From: a virus
Length of the DNA stretch: 34,223 nucleotides
Virus record (IMG/VR): IMGVR_UViG_3300028800_000229
Location: 1 to 34,223 of that record
Direction: 5' to 3' (one strand)
Shown: in pieces, positions 12,778-23,000 of the stretch
Layout: each line of letters starts with the position of its first letter
Numbering within the stretch: position 1 is the stretch's first letter
Program-made: the position numbers and the translations under genes
The notes under the pieces: generated by a model
The model's database searches: none
What the model saw: only the letters and a program-made list of their open reading frames with translations
What the model was told of the DNA's origin: nothing

Positions 12778-14291
12778 TTTTCGCAATTATCATGGCCGCC
12801 ATTTTACCAGCACTGAACGTCGAGGCCAAAGACGCGAAGGTCTCGCGTTATTTTCTCCCGTATCAAATGACGTGGATCAATGATGAGTCGCGGATGCGCT
12901 TCGCCGAGAAGTCGGTGCGCATCGGCTGGACCTATGCAGACGCCTTTAAGAACGTCCGCAAGCGGCTGTTGAACAAGAACCGCGATTATCTCTTCGCCAC
13001 CAAAGACCAGGCCTCGGCGGTGGAATATATGAAGACGTGCAGCGAGTTTGCGGACATCTTCAACTTTGCCAAATCCATCGTTTCACGCGGGGAAGATTCG
13101 CAGACGATTTCCGGCACGCTGCCCAGCGGCGAGAAGTTTACCCAGGAGATCAAGTTCAACTACATGAAGTTCGACAACGGGTCGCGCATCATGGCGTTCA
13201 GCTCCAATCCCTACGCGATGGCGGTGTTCGGCGGCGATGTGGGTCTGGACGAATTTGCGAAGCATCAGAATGCCGAGAAGCTTTGGGAGACGGCGCAAGG
13301 CCGCATTACGTGGGGCTATGACATCGGCATCTGGTCCGCTCACGACGGCACCGACACTTTGTTCTACCAGTTCGCGCAGGAAGCCCGCGCCGGCAAGGGC
13401 GGCTGGAGCTACTACCGGGTGACGATGGAAGATGCCGTGGCCCTTGGCCTGGTGGAGAAAATCAACGCGGTGCGCGGCACCAAGCTGACGCGCGAAGAAT
13501 TTATCGCCGACTGCAAGGTGCGCGCCCGGCTGCCGGAAATCTACGAGCAGGCTTACAACTGCAACCCGACCGGCTCGACTTCCGCGATTGTGCCGTGGGC
13601 GCAGATGGAACTTTGCCAGCAGGATTACAAAATCCCCCGTGTGCATCTGGAGGCGGCGCAGATCACCGAGGCCTTTGGCGACTTCAGGCCCGAACAGCAG
13701 GCCGCGCGTGAGAACCGCATCGCCAATTTTATTGCAGCAAGTTTTGCGGAGCTGATCAAAACGCCGGCGCAATACCGGCTCGGCTTTGACGTGGCGGCGA
13801 GCGGTGAGGGCGACTTGGCGAGTATCTACATTGACCACAAGGAACCGCCGCGCCTGAAACTCGCTGGCCTATTCACCTGCCGCACCAATGACTGGAACTT
13901 TTTGCAGACGGTTCTCTGGACGTTCCATCGCAAGCTGGCCGCTCTCAAGTCGGCCGGCGACGAGACGGGCCTCGGCCGGCAGATCTGCTGGGAGACGGCC
14001 AATTATTTTCCAGGTCAGTTCTCGCCGGTGAACTTCGCCAGCGAGAAGCACGACATGGGTTTTGCGCTGATGAACCAGTTGAGCGTGGCGGAAAAGGTTT
14101 TTCCGCGCAGCGAGCCGGACATCGCGGCGGATTATTTTGCGATGCGCAAAATCTTTTCCGGAAAGACGTGGAAGTTCACCGAGGGCCGCAACCTGCTTAA
14201 CCCGTCGAGCCATTGTGACATTGCCTGGGCGGGCGGTCTTTCCTCCAAGGCTGACGCCGGAGGCGGGGAAGTTTTTGCAATTGTTGTATGA
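12774..14291 (+). CDS. Terminase large subunit, Mu gp28-like (505 aa)
   Basis: The packaging motor ATPase and nuclease. AEKSVRIGWT (44-53) aligns with the non-canonical Walker A of Mu gp28-type terminases. Walker B is VFGGDVGLDE (Asp159, Glu160). The RNase-H-like nuclease begins at RLGFDVAASGEGDLASIY (Asp339) and ends near SSHCDIAWAGGLS (Asp482), matching the usual HxDxxxAxAL ending. Full length for the family. The ATG at 12774 overlaps the small-subunit stop; an ATG at 12792 is a possible alternative. The 3' end overlaps the following 53-aa gene (ATGA). Confidence 0.88.
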   Translation: MIFAIIMAAILPALNVEAKDAKVSRYFLPYQMTWINDESRMRFAEKSVRIGWTYADAFKNVRKRLLNKNRDYLFATKDQASAVEYMKTCSEFADIFNFAKSIVSRGEDSQTISGTLPSGEKFTQEIKFNYMKFDNGSRIMAFSSNPYAMAVFGGDVGLDEFAKHQNAEKLWETAQGRITWGYDIGIWSAHDGTDTLFYQFAQEARAGKGGWSYYRVTMEDAVALGLVEKINAVRGTKLTREEFIADCKVRARLPEIYEQAYNCNPTGSTSAIVPWAQMELCQQDYKIPRVHLEAAQITEAFGDFRPEQQAARENRIANFIAASFAELIKTPAQYRLGFDVAASGEGDLASIYIDHKEPPRLKLAGLFTCRTNDWNFLQTVLWTFHRKLAALKSAGDETGLGRQICWETANYFPGQFSPVNFASEKHDMGFALMNQLSVAEKVFPRSEPDIAADYFAMRKIFSGKTWKFTEGRNLLNPSSHCDIAWAGGLSSKADAGGGEVFAIVV

Positions 14292-14449
14292 CCTCATCCT
14301 ACCCCTTCATTTTTGCCCGCTGGCAGCCCGCAGGGGCGGTTTCCGCCTCTCTCCGTGGCTGGGCGGCCGCCCAATCGCTCCCGCCGGCGATTAGGGCCGT
14401 TAACGCCCCGTTAAAAGTTTCCATCACACCTGAGGTTTTGACCCTATGA
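14288..14449 (+). CDS. 53-aa small protein between terminase and portal genes
   Basis: This short frame begins MTSSYPFIFARWQPAGAVSA. It overlaps both the terminase stop (ATGA at 14288-14291) and the start of the next gene (ATGA at 14446-14449). It fills what would otherwise be a 154-bp gap. Coupling at both ends argues it is real. It has no TM segment and no recognised motif. Confidence 0.55.
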   Translation: MTSSYPFIFARWQPAGAVSASLRGWAAAQSLPPAIRAVNAPLKVSITPEVLTL

Positions 14450-14697
14450 AGCCCGCCAACTTTATTTTAGCCAACTCGACGGTCGGAACGCCGCAGGCCG
14501 GCGAGGATGTCATCGCGGCCCTGCCGATCTTCAATGACGGCGAACGAAGCCTGTCCTGCTGGAAGCTGTCCTGGCGCGAGCGGCTATCCGCCCTGGTGTT
14601 TGGCAGGGCTTGGGTCTGGGTGAAAAGCGGCAAGTCCATGCCGCCGATGTCGGCGGAAATCTGCCGCAACCCGCTGAAGGAGTTGAAACCAAAATGA
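14446..14697 (+). CDS. Small phage protein before the portal (83 aa)
   Basis: An 83-aa protein with a pattern seen in small proteins near many phage portals: WRERLSALVFGRAWVWVKSG followed by SMPPM. The first 30 residues start MKPANFILANSTVGTPQ. Both ends overlap neighbours by ATGA. No function is established that I can name; a head accessory is possible. Confidence 0.6.
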   Translation: MKPANFILANSTVGTPQAGEDVIAALPIFNDGERSLSCWKLSWRERLSALVFGRAWVWVKSGKSMPPMSAEICRNPLKELKPK

Positions 14698-16961
14698 ATT
14701 TATTCGGCGATACAAAATCCATCTCCCCCGACATGGCGGCGTGGCTGCGGGCGGATGACGTGGACGCCAATGATGGCGGCGGCGCGAAGCTCACGTCGCC
14801 GTATTCGCAGTCGTCCTGGGTTTACATCGCCATCAGTTGCCTGGCGGAGAATGTCGCGCAGATCCCGCTGCGCATCTCGCGCATTCCCGAGAGCGCGGCC
14901 AAGAAGCTGGCGCGCGGTGTAGATCCGAGCTTCAAAAAGCGCGTCATGAGCGAGAACATCGTCGAGAGCGGCGACGTGGTGGATCTGTTCAACAATCCGC
15001 ACCCGACGATGGACCGCGCGCTGTTCATGTCCAACATCGTTTCGTGGAAGGCGCTGCGCGGGGAATTTTTTGTAGTGCCGCTGGATGCCGCCGATTCACC
15101 GGTGGACCTGGCCTCGCGCGGCAGCCGGGTGAAACGGCTGCTCACGCTGGAACCGGGCTTGTTCTGGCACATGGTGCAGGGCTATGAACTCATGGCATGG
15201 CGCTACACCGGTTCGCCGCTGCTCACGCCGCTGCCCAGCGAAATGCTTCTGCCCACGGAAGTCGTCCATCACCGCACATTCAACCCGTTCCTCTATTGGC
15301 GCGGGATGTCGCCGTTGATCCTGGCCACGCTAGCGGCGATGAGCGATTACGCCGCCAGCCAGTTCATGAAGGGGCTGATGCTGAACAATGCCGACACCGG
15401 CCTCATCGCCACCACGGATGCAAATCTGACGCAGGAACAGCGCGAACAGTTCACCGCCGCCCTGCGCGATCGCAAGCGCAAGGCCGGCACCGCCGACCGG
15501 CCGCTGTTTCTTTCCAGCGGCGTCAAGATCGAGAAACCGCAGGTCAGTCAGGCGGACATGGAATTTCTGGCCAACCGGAAATATAACCGCGAGGAAATCT
15601 TTGCCGTGTTCAAGGTGCCACCGAGCATGGCAGGCATTGAGACGGCCAGCGGTGGCAAGGCCGGCGGCGCGAGCGGCAGCAGCAGCGGCGGCAGCCAGCA
15701 GCAGGATCGCCGGGTGTTCATCGAGAACACTATCACGAATTTCTGCCGGCAGATTGAGGCGTCGTTCACGCCCATCGTCAAGCGGTTCGATCCTTCGCTG
15801 GAAATCTGGTTCGACGTGGACAGCCTGCCGATCATGCAGGAAGCGCGGCGCGACCGGTTGGATGCCGGCACCAAGGCGTTTGGCATGGGCGTGCCGCTGA
15901 ATGACATCAACACGGCCTACGATCTGGGCTTCCCGGAATACAAGTGGGGCGACACCGGCTATCTGCCGTTCAATTTAACGGGCATTGCGGGCGACGGCCT
16001 CACGGAAAAACCGGAGCCGGGCAACGATCCGAACAATCCGCAGAATCCCGAGGATTCCCCGGCGGATGGTGAGGATGCCAATCAAAACACCATTTCACGC
16101 GCGCAATCATTTTTGCGCAAGCTGCTCGTCGCGCCGAAGACCGTGCCGGTCCACCAGTGTGCGCCGAACCCGGCGTTTGAACAGAGCATCGCGCCGAGCG
16201 TCAAGGCCAAGCAGACGCGAATGAGCCGTTTCTTTTTTGAACAGCGCGGCCGGGTGCTGGCAAAACTATCCAATGAAGCCGCCAAGGCGCTGGTTCAAAA
16301 GACCATTGACGATTTATGGGATAAGAAGACAGAAGACGCTGCGCTGTTGGAACGGCTGAAACCGCAGATCATCGCCGACCTTGAATTTGGCGGCGCGCAA
16401 ATCTTTGAAGAGATCGGTGCCAGCGACTTCAGTTTGCCGCCGGCGGAGGCACTGGCGTATCTGACGGCGCGCAAGAATGCCATCAATGGCATCAACGCCA
16501 CCACGTGGGACGAGCTGAAGGCTTCGCTCGGCGAAGGTTTGAAGAACGGCGAAAGCTACGAGGCCATGGCGGACCGCGTAAAGGCGATTTACAAGGACGC
16601 CAGCATGGGCCGCGCAGAAACGATTGCTTTGACGGAAACCAATGCCGCCGTGAATGCCGGGCGCAACAACGCCATGAAGACGGCGGGCGTGGCGCGCAAG
16701 GGCTGGAAAACTTCCCATCTCGAAAACACCCGCGCCACCCACATCGCCAACGAGGCATTTTCCGATGAGAACAACGGCATCCCGATTGACGATACCTGGC
16801 CGAACGGTTGCGATTATCCCGGCGATCCTGACGGCGAACCGGGCGAGACCATCAACTGCCGTTGCTTCGGCTATGCGCTGCAAGACTCTAAATCAAAAAT
16901 GCCGGCGAAGTTCCTGACGTTCGATGCCTGGCTCAAGGCCAAGACCGGAGGTGCCAGATGA
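14694..16961 (+). CDS. HK97-type portal fused to a MuF head-morphogenesis domain (755 aa)
   Basis: The ATG at 14694 overlaps the previous stop (ATGA); the frame upstream of it is a shadow. Residues 35-420 match HK97-family portals: SWVYIAISCLAENVAQIPL, NPFLYWRGMSPLILATLAAM, and REEIFAVFKVPPSMAGI. A Gly/Ser-rich insert lies at 315-340. A Pro/Asp/Asn-rich linker (435-470) leads to a MuF/SPP1 gp7-type minor head domain (about 500-730). Signatures there are ALTETNAAVNAGRNNAM, GWKTSHLENTRATHIANE and the closing NCRC (721-724). The portal forms the DNA entry ring; MuF domains are minor head proteins often ejected with DNA. Normally these are separate genes. Here they are one reading frame. Confidence 0.88.
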   Translation: MNLFGDTKSISPDMAAWLRADDVDANDGGGAKLTSPYSQSSWVYIAISCLAENVAQIPLRISRIPESAAKKLARGVDPSFKKRVMSENIVESGDVVDLFNNPHPTMDRALFMSNIVSWKALRGEFFVVPLDAADSPVDLASRGSRVKRLLTLEPGLFWHMVQGYELMAWRYTGSPLLTPLPSEMLLPTEVVHHRTFNPFLYWRGMSPLILATLAAMSDYAASQFMKGLMLNNADTGLIATTDANLTQEQREQFTAALRDRKRKAGTADRPLFLSSGVKIEKPQVSQADMEFLANRKYNREEIFAVFKVPPSMAGIETASGGKAGGASGSSSGGSQQQDRRVFIENTITNFCRQIEASFTPIVKRFDPSLEIWFDVDSLPIMQEARRDRLDAGTKAFGMGVPLNDINTAYDLGFPEYKWGDTGYLPFNLTGIAGDGLTEKPEPGNDPNNPQNPEDSPADGEDANQNTISRAQSFLRKLLVAPKTVPVHQCAPNPAFEQSIAPSVKAKQTRMSRFFFEQRGRVLAKLSNEAAKALVQKTIDDLWDKKTEDAALLERLKPQIIADLEFGGAQIFEEIGASDFSLPPAEALAYLTARKNAINGINATTWDELKASLGEGLKNGESYEAMADRVKAIYKDASMGRAETIALTETNAAVNAGRNNAMKTAGVARKGWKTSHLENTRATHIANEAFSDENNGIPIDDTWPNGCDYPGDPDGEPGETINCRCFGYALQDSKSKMPAKFLTFDAWLKAKTGGAR

Positions 16962-17104
16962 AAAAACGCGCCACGTTCGATTTAAGCCGCACGGGAACGC
17001 CAGCGTCTGGACGCAGGGTTCCGTTTGCAGGGCGCTTGCAAAGGCTGTCTGGCGCGTTGCAGAGGGCAAATTTGACCGTTCACCACCTTTTTTTAACCCG
17101 TTGA
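16958..17104 (+). CDS. 48-aa basic small protein, doubtful
   Basis: A short frame starts at an ATG that overlaps the portal stop (ATGA) and ends 4 nt before the protease gene. It encodes a very basic 48-aa peptide (MKKRATFDLSRTGTPASGRR start, RLQRLSGALQR middle). It covers the whole 147-bp gap. Basic composition and coupling could mean a real small DNA-binding peptide, but low-complexity Arg content also fits non-coding GC-rich sequence. Confidence 0.35.
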   Translation: MKKRATFDLSRTGTPASGRRVPFAGRLQRLSGALQRANLTVHHLFLTR

Positions 17105-17108
17105 AATT

Positions 17109-17819
17109 ATGAGCCAATCAAACTTAGAGAAAATCCAAAAAGAATTCGGCAAGCGGGCCGTGACTTTGAACACCGGTGCGCTGGGTCTCATCTGCGGGCT
17201 ACACATGACCGCCCGGGCCGTGGCCGGCGACCAGCCGATTGTCTCCTACATTGCCAGCGACGCCACGGTGGACCGCTACAATGAGTCCATTGACCAGAAG
17301 GCCTGGGGCGATTTCGCCAACTTCAAACTCAATCCGGCCATCACGGACTGCCATAACTATTCCAGCGTGGCGTTCAAGCTTGGTAGTGCCGTCCGCTACG
17401 AGGTCAAGAACGGTAAGCTGGAAAATGACGTGCTCTTTGCCACGGCTAATCCCCTGGGGAAAATCGCCTACGACATGGCGCGCACCGGGCATCTGCCCAC
17501 GCAGTCGGTTGGCTTCATCCCGCTGGAATGGGAAAACGGCGTGGGCAAGGACATGCCCGACCGCACCTACACGAAATGCGATCTGCTGGAAATCGCGCTC
17601 ACGGTGGTGCCGGCCAATCCTAATGCCAGCAATTTGCGCAAGGCTTTTGAGGCCGGCGCGCTGGAGAAATCCGACCTGCGCGAACTCGCGCAATGGCTCA
17701 AACAATTTTGCAGCGACGAGGCAGATCCCCGCACCAAGGCCGGCTCATCCGGTTCGGGAGTCCATGATGAGCAGTTGCTGCAAATGATGCGGACGGCAAA
17801 AACGCTGTTCGCTAGTTAA
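17109..17819 (+). CDS. Prohead protease, HK97 type (peptidase S78) (236 aa)
   Basis: The maturation protease that cleaves the capsid scaffold. ASDATVDRYNESIDQKAW (49-66) is the typical S78 start. The catalytic His is in TDCHNYSS (His82) and Ser in LPTQSVGF (Ser133). YTKCDLLEIALTVVPANPNA is the conserved closing motif. The C-terminal 50 residues are polar and helical and may hold the scaffold interaction. It lies between portal and capsid, the usual HK97 order. Leader GTTGAAATT-ATG. Confidence 0.9.
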   Translation: MSQSNLEKIQKEFGKRAVTLNTGALGLICGLHMTARAVAGDQPIVSYIASDATVDRYNESIDQKAWGDFANFKLNPAITDCHNYSSVAFKLGSAVRYEVKNGKLENDVLFATANPLGKIAYDMARTGHLPTQSVGFIPLEWENGVGKDMPDRTYTKCDLLEIALTVVPANPNASNLRKAFEAGALEKSDLRELAQWLKQFCSDEADPRTKAGSSGSGVHDEQLLQMMRTAKTLFAS

Positions 17820-17880
17820 ATCCAAAATCAAAACAAACCCGTCACGCTCGTAGGCGAGCAACAATAAACCAAACAAAATT

Positions 17881-19308
17881 ATGAAACCTTACAAAAATCT
17901 GATGTCGCTGCTCGTCGTGAGCGTCATGGCATTTGCGCTGCTGCACTTTGCATCGGCGCTGTTCGTCATCGGCTGCTGGCAACTGGCGCAGATCGCCATG
18001 AGCAAACGCCAGGCCACGCGCTTTTTCACCACCGGCCTTTCCGACACCCAGGTGAAGGAGTTTGAAGGCATCCTGAAATCCTTCGAAGGCTACGGTAGCA
18101 TGTTCAAGGAATTGATGGATCTTTCGAAATCCGAGGGCGGGTTTGCCGCCATCAAGAAACTGCCCGATCTGCTCAAGAGCGAGCAGACGCGCAACGACAC
18201 GCTCGCCGCCGACCTTAAGAAGGTGCAAAAGCAGTTGCTGCGCCGCCAGTCGGAATCCGGCGTCCGCTATGTGCGCGGCGTGCCGATGGTCTCCGATGAT
18301 TGCGCGCTGGCCATGGCCGGCATGTTCATCGGCTGCTCGCTCCGCCAGGAGAAGTGGAGCAAGTCGCTCGGCGATCAGGAAACCACAGTCGCCAAGGCTT
18401 GCGAGTATCTCGGCGTCACCAAGGCCGCGCTCACCAGCTCGGACATCCCGCTGCCCACGATCTATATTCCCCAGGTGGTGGAATTGGTCTGGCACTACGG
18501 ACAGTTCCGCGCCTACGCCACGGTGTTCCCGCTCGGCGCCGGCACAGTCAACCTGCCGCAGTTGAAGGCCGGCGAGGATGCATTCGCCAAAATTACCTCC
18601 TCCAACGCCGTGGGCGAAAAGAAGGTGGCCGCGCAGAACGTCACCTTCACCGCCAGCAAGTTCGGCGGCATCGTCCGCATCCCGTCCGAGATCGAGGAAG
18701 ACACGTTCATCCCGCTCGGCCAGTTCATCGCCCGCTACATCGCCCGCCGGTTTGCCGCGCTGGAAGACACATGGGGCTTTATCGGCGCTTCAGCGACCTA
18801 CGGTTCCGACGGCGTCGGCCCGTATCTCACCAACAATTATGCGTCCACGGCCATCACGCAGTTGGCGAGCACCAAGACCAAGCCGTCTGATGCCGCCCTC
18901 GCGGATTTCCGCAGCATCCGGGGCAAGGTCAACGCGGCGGTGTTTGCGAACAAGCCGAAGTATTACATGAACCCGACCATGGACGCGCTCCTGGCGACGT
19001 TCAACACCTCTGCAACGGTGGTGCCTTACGTCCGCAAACCGGACGGCACGGCCACGCTCGACGGGTTTGAGATCGTCTGGGTGGGCGCGCTGCAGGCCTA
19101 TAGCACCAGCGCGGCGGCCAGCGCCTACATCGCCTTCTTCGGCGACTTGTCCTACTGGTATCTCGGCGAACGCGGCATGCCCCGCGTGGAAACCAGCCGC
19201 GAAGTTTACTTCGCCACCGACGAAATCGGCATCCGCGCCATCGAGCGTATCGACATCGAGGCCATGGCCCCGGACGCGATGAGTGCCCTCCAAACCGCCG
19301 CCAGCTAA
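17881..19308 (+). CDS. Major capsid protein, HK97 fold, with odd hydrophobic N-terminus (475 aa)
   Basis: Residues 55-130 are a charged helical delta/scaffold domain. Residues 190-475 match the HK97 fold: VWHYGQFRAYATVFPLGAG, SKFGGIVRIPSEIEEDTFIP, LGQFIARYIARRF and the late FFGDLSYWYLGERGMP. Residues 8-38 are strongly hydrophobic (LMSLLVVSVMAFALLHFASA and on), like a signal peptide or membrane segment, which is unexpected for a capsid protein. An in-frame ATG at 17998 (Met40) would remove it. The leader AACAATAAACCAAACAAAATT-ATG favours the 17881 start, so I keep it. The protease upstream probably removes the N-terminal region. Confidence 0.88.
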   Translation: MKPYKNLMSLLVVSVMAFALLHFASALFVIGCWQLAQIAMSKRQATRFFTTGLSDTQVKEFEGILKSFEGYGSMFKELMDLSKSEGGFAAIKKLPDLLKSEQTRNDTLAADLKKVQKQLLRRQSESGVRYVRGVPMVSDDCALAMAGMFIGCSLRQEKWSKSLGDQETTVAKACEYLGVTKAALTSSDIPLPTIYIPQVVELVWHYGQFRAYATVFPLGAGTVNLPQLKAGEDAFAKITSSNAVGEKKVAAQNVTFTASKFGGIVRIPSEIEEDTFIPLGQFIARYIARRFAALEDTWGFIGASATYGSDGVGPYLTNNYASTAITQLASTKTKPSDAALADFRSIRGKVNAAVFANKPKYYMNPTMDALLATFNTSATVVPYVRKPDGTATLDGFEIVWVGALQAYSTSAAASAYIAFFGDLSYWYLGERGMPRVETSREVYFATDEIGIRAIERIDIEAMAPDAMSALQTAAS

Positions 19309-19387
19309 TCGTTTGAACACCTGGTCTTGCGCAAGCGAGGCCAGCCTTCAGCCGAAAGCTGAGTAAACCATCAACCAAAATAAAAAC

Positions 19388-20011
19388 ATGAAAAAAATTC
19401 TGATCATCGCGGCTGTCGGCACCATTGCCCTGACCAGCTTTGCGCTCACCGCCAGCTATAAAACCCTTTCCGGTTCCGGGAACGCATCCGCCGGCGCAGA
19501 GGTGGATTTCCTCTCTGATCCGTCGCTCCAGTTCCGGCTAGTGAATGTGAACTATTCTTCTGATTCAAACTCCGCCGTGCTCTCCCTCAGCACTGGCGGC
19601 ACGGCGCTGGCCATCACGGCCACCAATGCGGCCTCCACCTCCACCACCAACCAGGTGAACACCACTAACGGGCTGGCTAATTCGGCCACGCTGTTCCTGG
19701 AACACGGCGGGGCGGCTTATATCGCCACGTGCTCCAGCTACGGAAACACCGGCACCAACGGCCTGAACGGCGGAACGGTAACGAATGTGAATTACGTGGT
19801 GCTGGCATCGGGCGGTTTTGGCACGGCCACCACGGTGAGCGATTCTGTCTATGTGATGACCGCGCCGGTCACGCTGCCCATCGGGGCTGCGACCAATTCA
19901 CTGAACGGAGACGCCATCTTTGTGGGCAGTGGCGGACGGCCGGTGCGCGTGGTGCTGACGCCGGCGCTGAACACGAACAGATTGAATGCGGTCACGGGCC
20001 GCTACGAATAA
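19388..20011 (+). CDS. Exported beta-rich protein beside the capsid gene (207 aa)
   Basis: The protein starts with a clear signal peptide (MKKILIIAAVGTIALTSFAL). The mature part is rich in Ser, Thr, Asn, Gly and Ala, with strand-like repeats (SNSAVLSLSTGGTALAITAT). No catalytic motif is visible. Decoration or head-fibre proteins commonly follow the capsid gene, but these lack signal peptides. So it may instead be displayed on the host or exploit a hydrophobic N-terminus for assembly. The leader ACCATCAACCAAAATAAAAAC-ATG nearly repeats that of the tail-tube gene. Confidence 0.55.
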   Translation: MKKILIIAAVGTIALTSFALTASYKTLSGSGNASAGAEVDFLSDPSLQFRLVNVNYSSDSNSAVLSLSTGGTALAITATNAASTSTTNQVNTTNGLANSATLFLEHGGAAYIATCSSYGNTGTNGLNGGTVTNVNYVVLASGGFGTATTVSDSVYVMTAPVTLPIGAATNSLNGDAIFVGSGGRPVRVVLTPALNTNRLNAVTGRYE

Positions 20012-20097
20012 ATCTTATGGCGCGGTTCTAGTCCCTCCGCGTTGTTTGAGGATGGTGGGATGCCGGCGGTCCTCCCCGGCGTCCCGCCAAAACAAAA

Positions 20098-23000
20098 ATG
20101 AAAACGTCAAAAACTGAAAATCTGAAACCGGCCGCGGCCGCGCTGCCAGCGCCAATGAAGGATCGCGCTATCAAAACCCCGGAACAGCGCCGGCCCGCGC
20201 GCACGGAAGATATTTTAGGCAAGCCGTCAGCTCGCCCGCTCACCCGCGCCATCATCGGCTTGATGATCCTGCTGGCTGTCTCCGCGCCGGCCTTGACAAC
20301 TATTTCTATCCACTTGCAGGTGATGACCGGTTCGCCGGTGAACCGCGACATCCATCTCATTCCCGACATACCGACGAATTCCCTGGTCAATGGCAACAAC
20401 CTCGTCGGCTTGTTACCGGTTCCACCGGTGCATCCGACCAACGGCGTGGGCTACGCCACGGTCTTGCCGTGGAGCTATACCTTGACCGTGGATGGCTGGC
20501 CGCGGGCCTATCACATCCAGGTGTTAGACAGCACTAATATTTTAGACGTGAGCAGCCTTATCACCAATTCGGTTTCCGTGGGTGCGCCGAATATTTTTGG
20601 TCTACCTTCCGTAACCGCCAGTAATTCCGCTTCCGTCACGTTCACCGGCAATGGCACACCAACTAATCCGTTGATGGCAACGGCAACGCTTGCGGGCAGC
20701 TTGGGGACGGCGGCGTATGCGGACACGAACCGATTTGATGCGGCGGGAACGGCAGCAAGCACGGCGACGGCGTTGAGTAACAGCATCGCGGCGAGCGGTC
20801 AGGCTTCAAATGCGCTCTATGCGGTCAGAGCGTCCAGCGCGGCGATAGTGGATAATGGAGTCACGAACGCGGTGGCTGATTCAAATGCAGTTGTTTATGT
20901 AGCCAGCGGGACGGTTCACATTGGCGGCTTACCTCCGTCCGGCGGTGGCTCTGGCTGGACGCCAAACAATGTTCAAAGCAATAACATTAATGGAGCGTTG
21001 ACAAACGGACAGACATTTTACATTTCAACGAATCAATACTTAATTAGTGGTTGCCCATCGAATCAATACAACGGCGTCATGACGATTTCAAAAGTAGGCA
21101 CAAGTTATCTCGACTACACAAATCCAAGCGGGAACCATTTGGTTTATAATGATCAGTCGGTTGGAAACACTTGGATTTTAACCCCCACAACAAACTCTGG
21201 TATTTATAATTATTACATTGACACATCTTTTAATTTGTCGAATCCGTTGCAGCCATTTATGGATATAAACTCCCATATTTCTGGTAATTACTGCTCTGCG
21301 ATTTATGTCACAAATACGCCATCTGGTGTTAAATCGCTGGTTATTGATAGGCCAGTTGTGGTTTCTGGTTTTCAGGCCAATGTAATAAATGTTGACTCAA
21401 TAAACGGTGATGATTCTCTAGGTATGGCTGGAAACTACCCATTTAAAACTATCAATGCGGCAGTAACTTCAACCACAAACTCTGCAACGATTTCAATCAA
21501 TCAAGGATTCTATAGTGAAACTGCCGTTATTCGCCCAAATCAGTCTGTTATTGGAAACGGGAGCAATGTTATTGTGCAGTCCATTTTTCTTGCGTCTGGC
21601 GATTACGTAAAAAACATAAAGGTAACGCAGCAAATTCAAGCATACCCAAATCGAAGTGCGGAGAATGTGGTTCTTGATTCAGTTTCTTCATACACCGGCA
21701 ATGTGGACTTATTTGTAACCGATTTCAGAACCAACTGGTTTTTTAAGAATTGCGATTTTAGAACAGATGGATCAACCGGCTCAACTATTTATAATGGGAC
21801 GGTAGTTGGAATTGAAGAACACTGGAATGAAAGCATATCGACCATCGGAGCCGGCACACAAGGTTACGTCTCTGGTTATGGTGGAAGCACCGGCGGCGGA
21901 GTCGGGAATCTTGGAGTGTGCCGAATCTATGGCGGAACGGTTATTTGCACGAATGTATCCGGGAGCTCCGGGTGTATTTTTATTCAGGATACAAACACGT
22001 CTTACGAACTTTATGGCGTAAATCTTCTTCATAATAACCGAGTGGATAATCCTGCAATCTTTACAAACTTTGCTCCGAGAGTTTCAATAACTGGCTATTA
22101 CACCGACAATGGTGTTCCGGTTTCGTTGTCCACAAACATCGCTAAATACTTTGTGGGTGATGGCGGCAAGCTAACCAACGTCATCGCGCTAGACTCTGTT
22201 CACGCCACAAACGCCGACTATGTGAACGGCACGTTGTCGAACAGCATCAGCGGCAGCGCAGCGTCAGCAACGGTGGTTACAACTGCCGCCCTGACGAATA
22301 GCGTTTATGCTACCAATATTTTATCGGGAGGCACTCTGCCAATGGGAATGCTACCATCAAATGTCCTAACCAATGCCGCCGCATTTGATACGAATGGAGC
22401 GGCATTATCAATGAGTAATTCAGTCTTTCAGGCAATTACAAATTGGGATGCGACGCAGGATTCGCAATACCTAGCAGCCACAAACGGAACGGCGGTCAAT
22501 CTCACCATCAGTTCTGGCAATATTCGCGGTGCTACAAATTACAGCGCGACCAATCTTGTCGGCACACTCCCGCTCGCGCAGTTGCCAGCGGTGGTGCTGA
22601 CGAACGGGGCGAATTTAACAAATGTGTTCTCTTATTTCGGATTGAATCCGGCGTTATTGACAGCGGCCTATGAATGTCCAGCTGCTCCGATTGGCGCGAC
22701 TGGCGTGCCGGCGTTGGTTGGTGAATCTGGTTGTGACGTTTTTACTCCATTTAAAGTATATCAAACTCGAACATTCACAAATATATGGTTTGGATTTCAA
22801 AATGGAACGAACACGGTAAAAGTTGCCATTTACAATTCGTCCCCGACCAACGGACTTCCGAGTTCATTGATTACTGGATTATCAACGAATGTTTTATCAA
22901 CGAATGGGTTTTCGTTGGTAACGAATGTTGTTTCATTAACACTTACGCCGGGACTGTATTATTTTGCGCTTTGCCCATCAAATTCCAGCGGTTCATTTAA

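Noticed and set aside
13083-13838. 251-aa minus-strand frame inside the terminase gene
   Set aside because: Shadow frame in GC-rich coding DNA; the plus-strand terminase has clear motifs.
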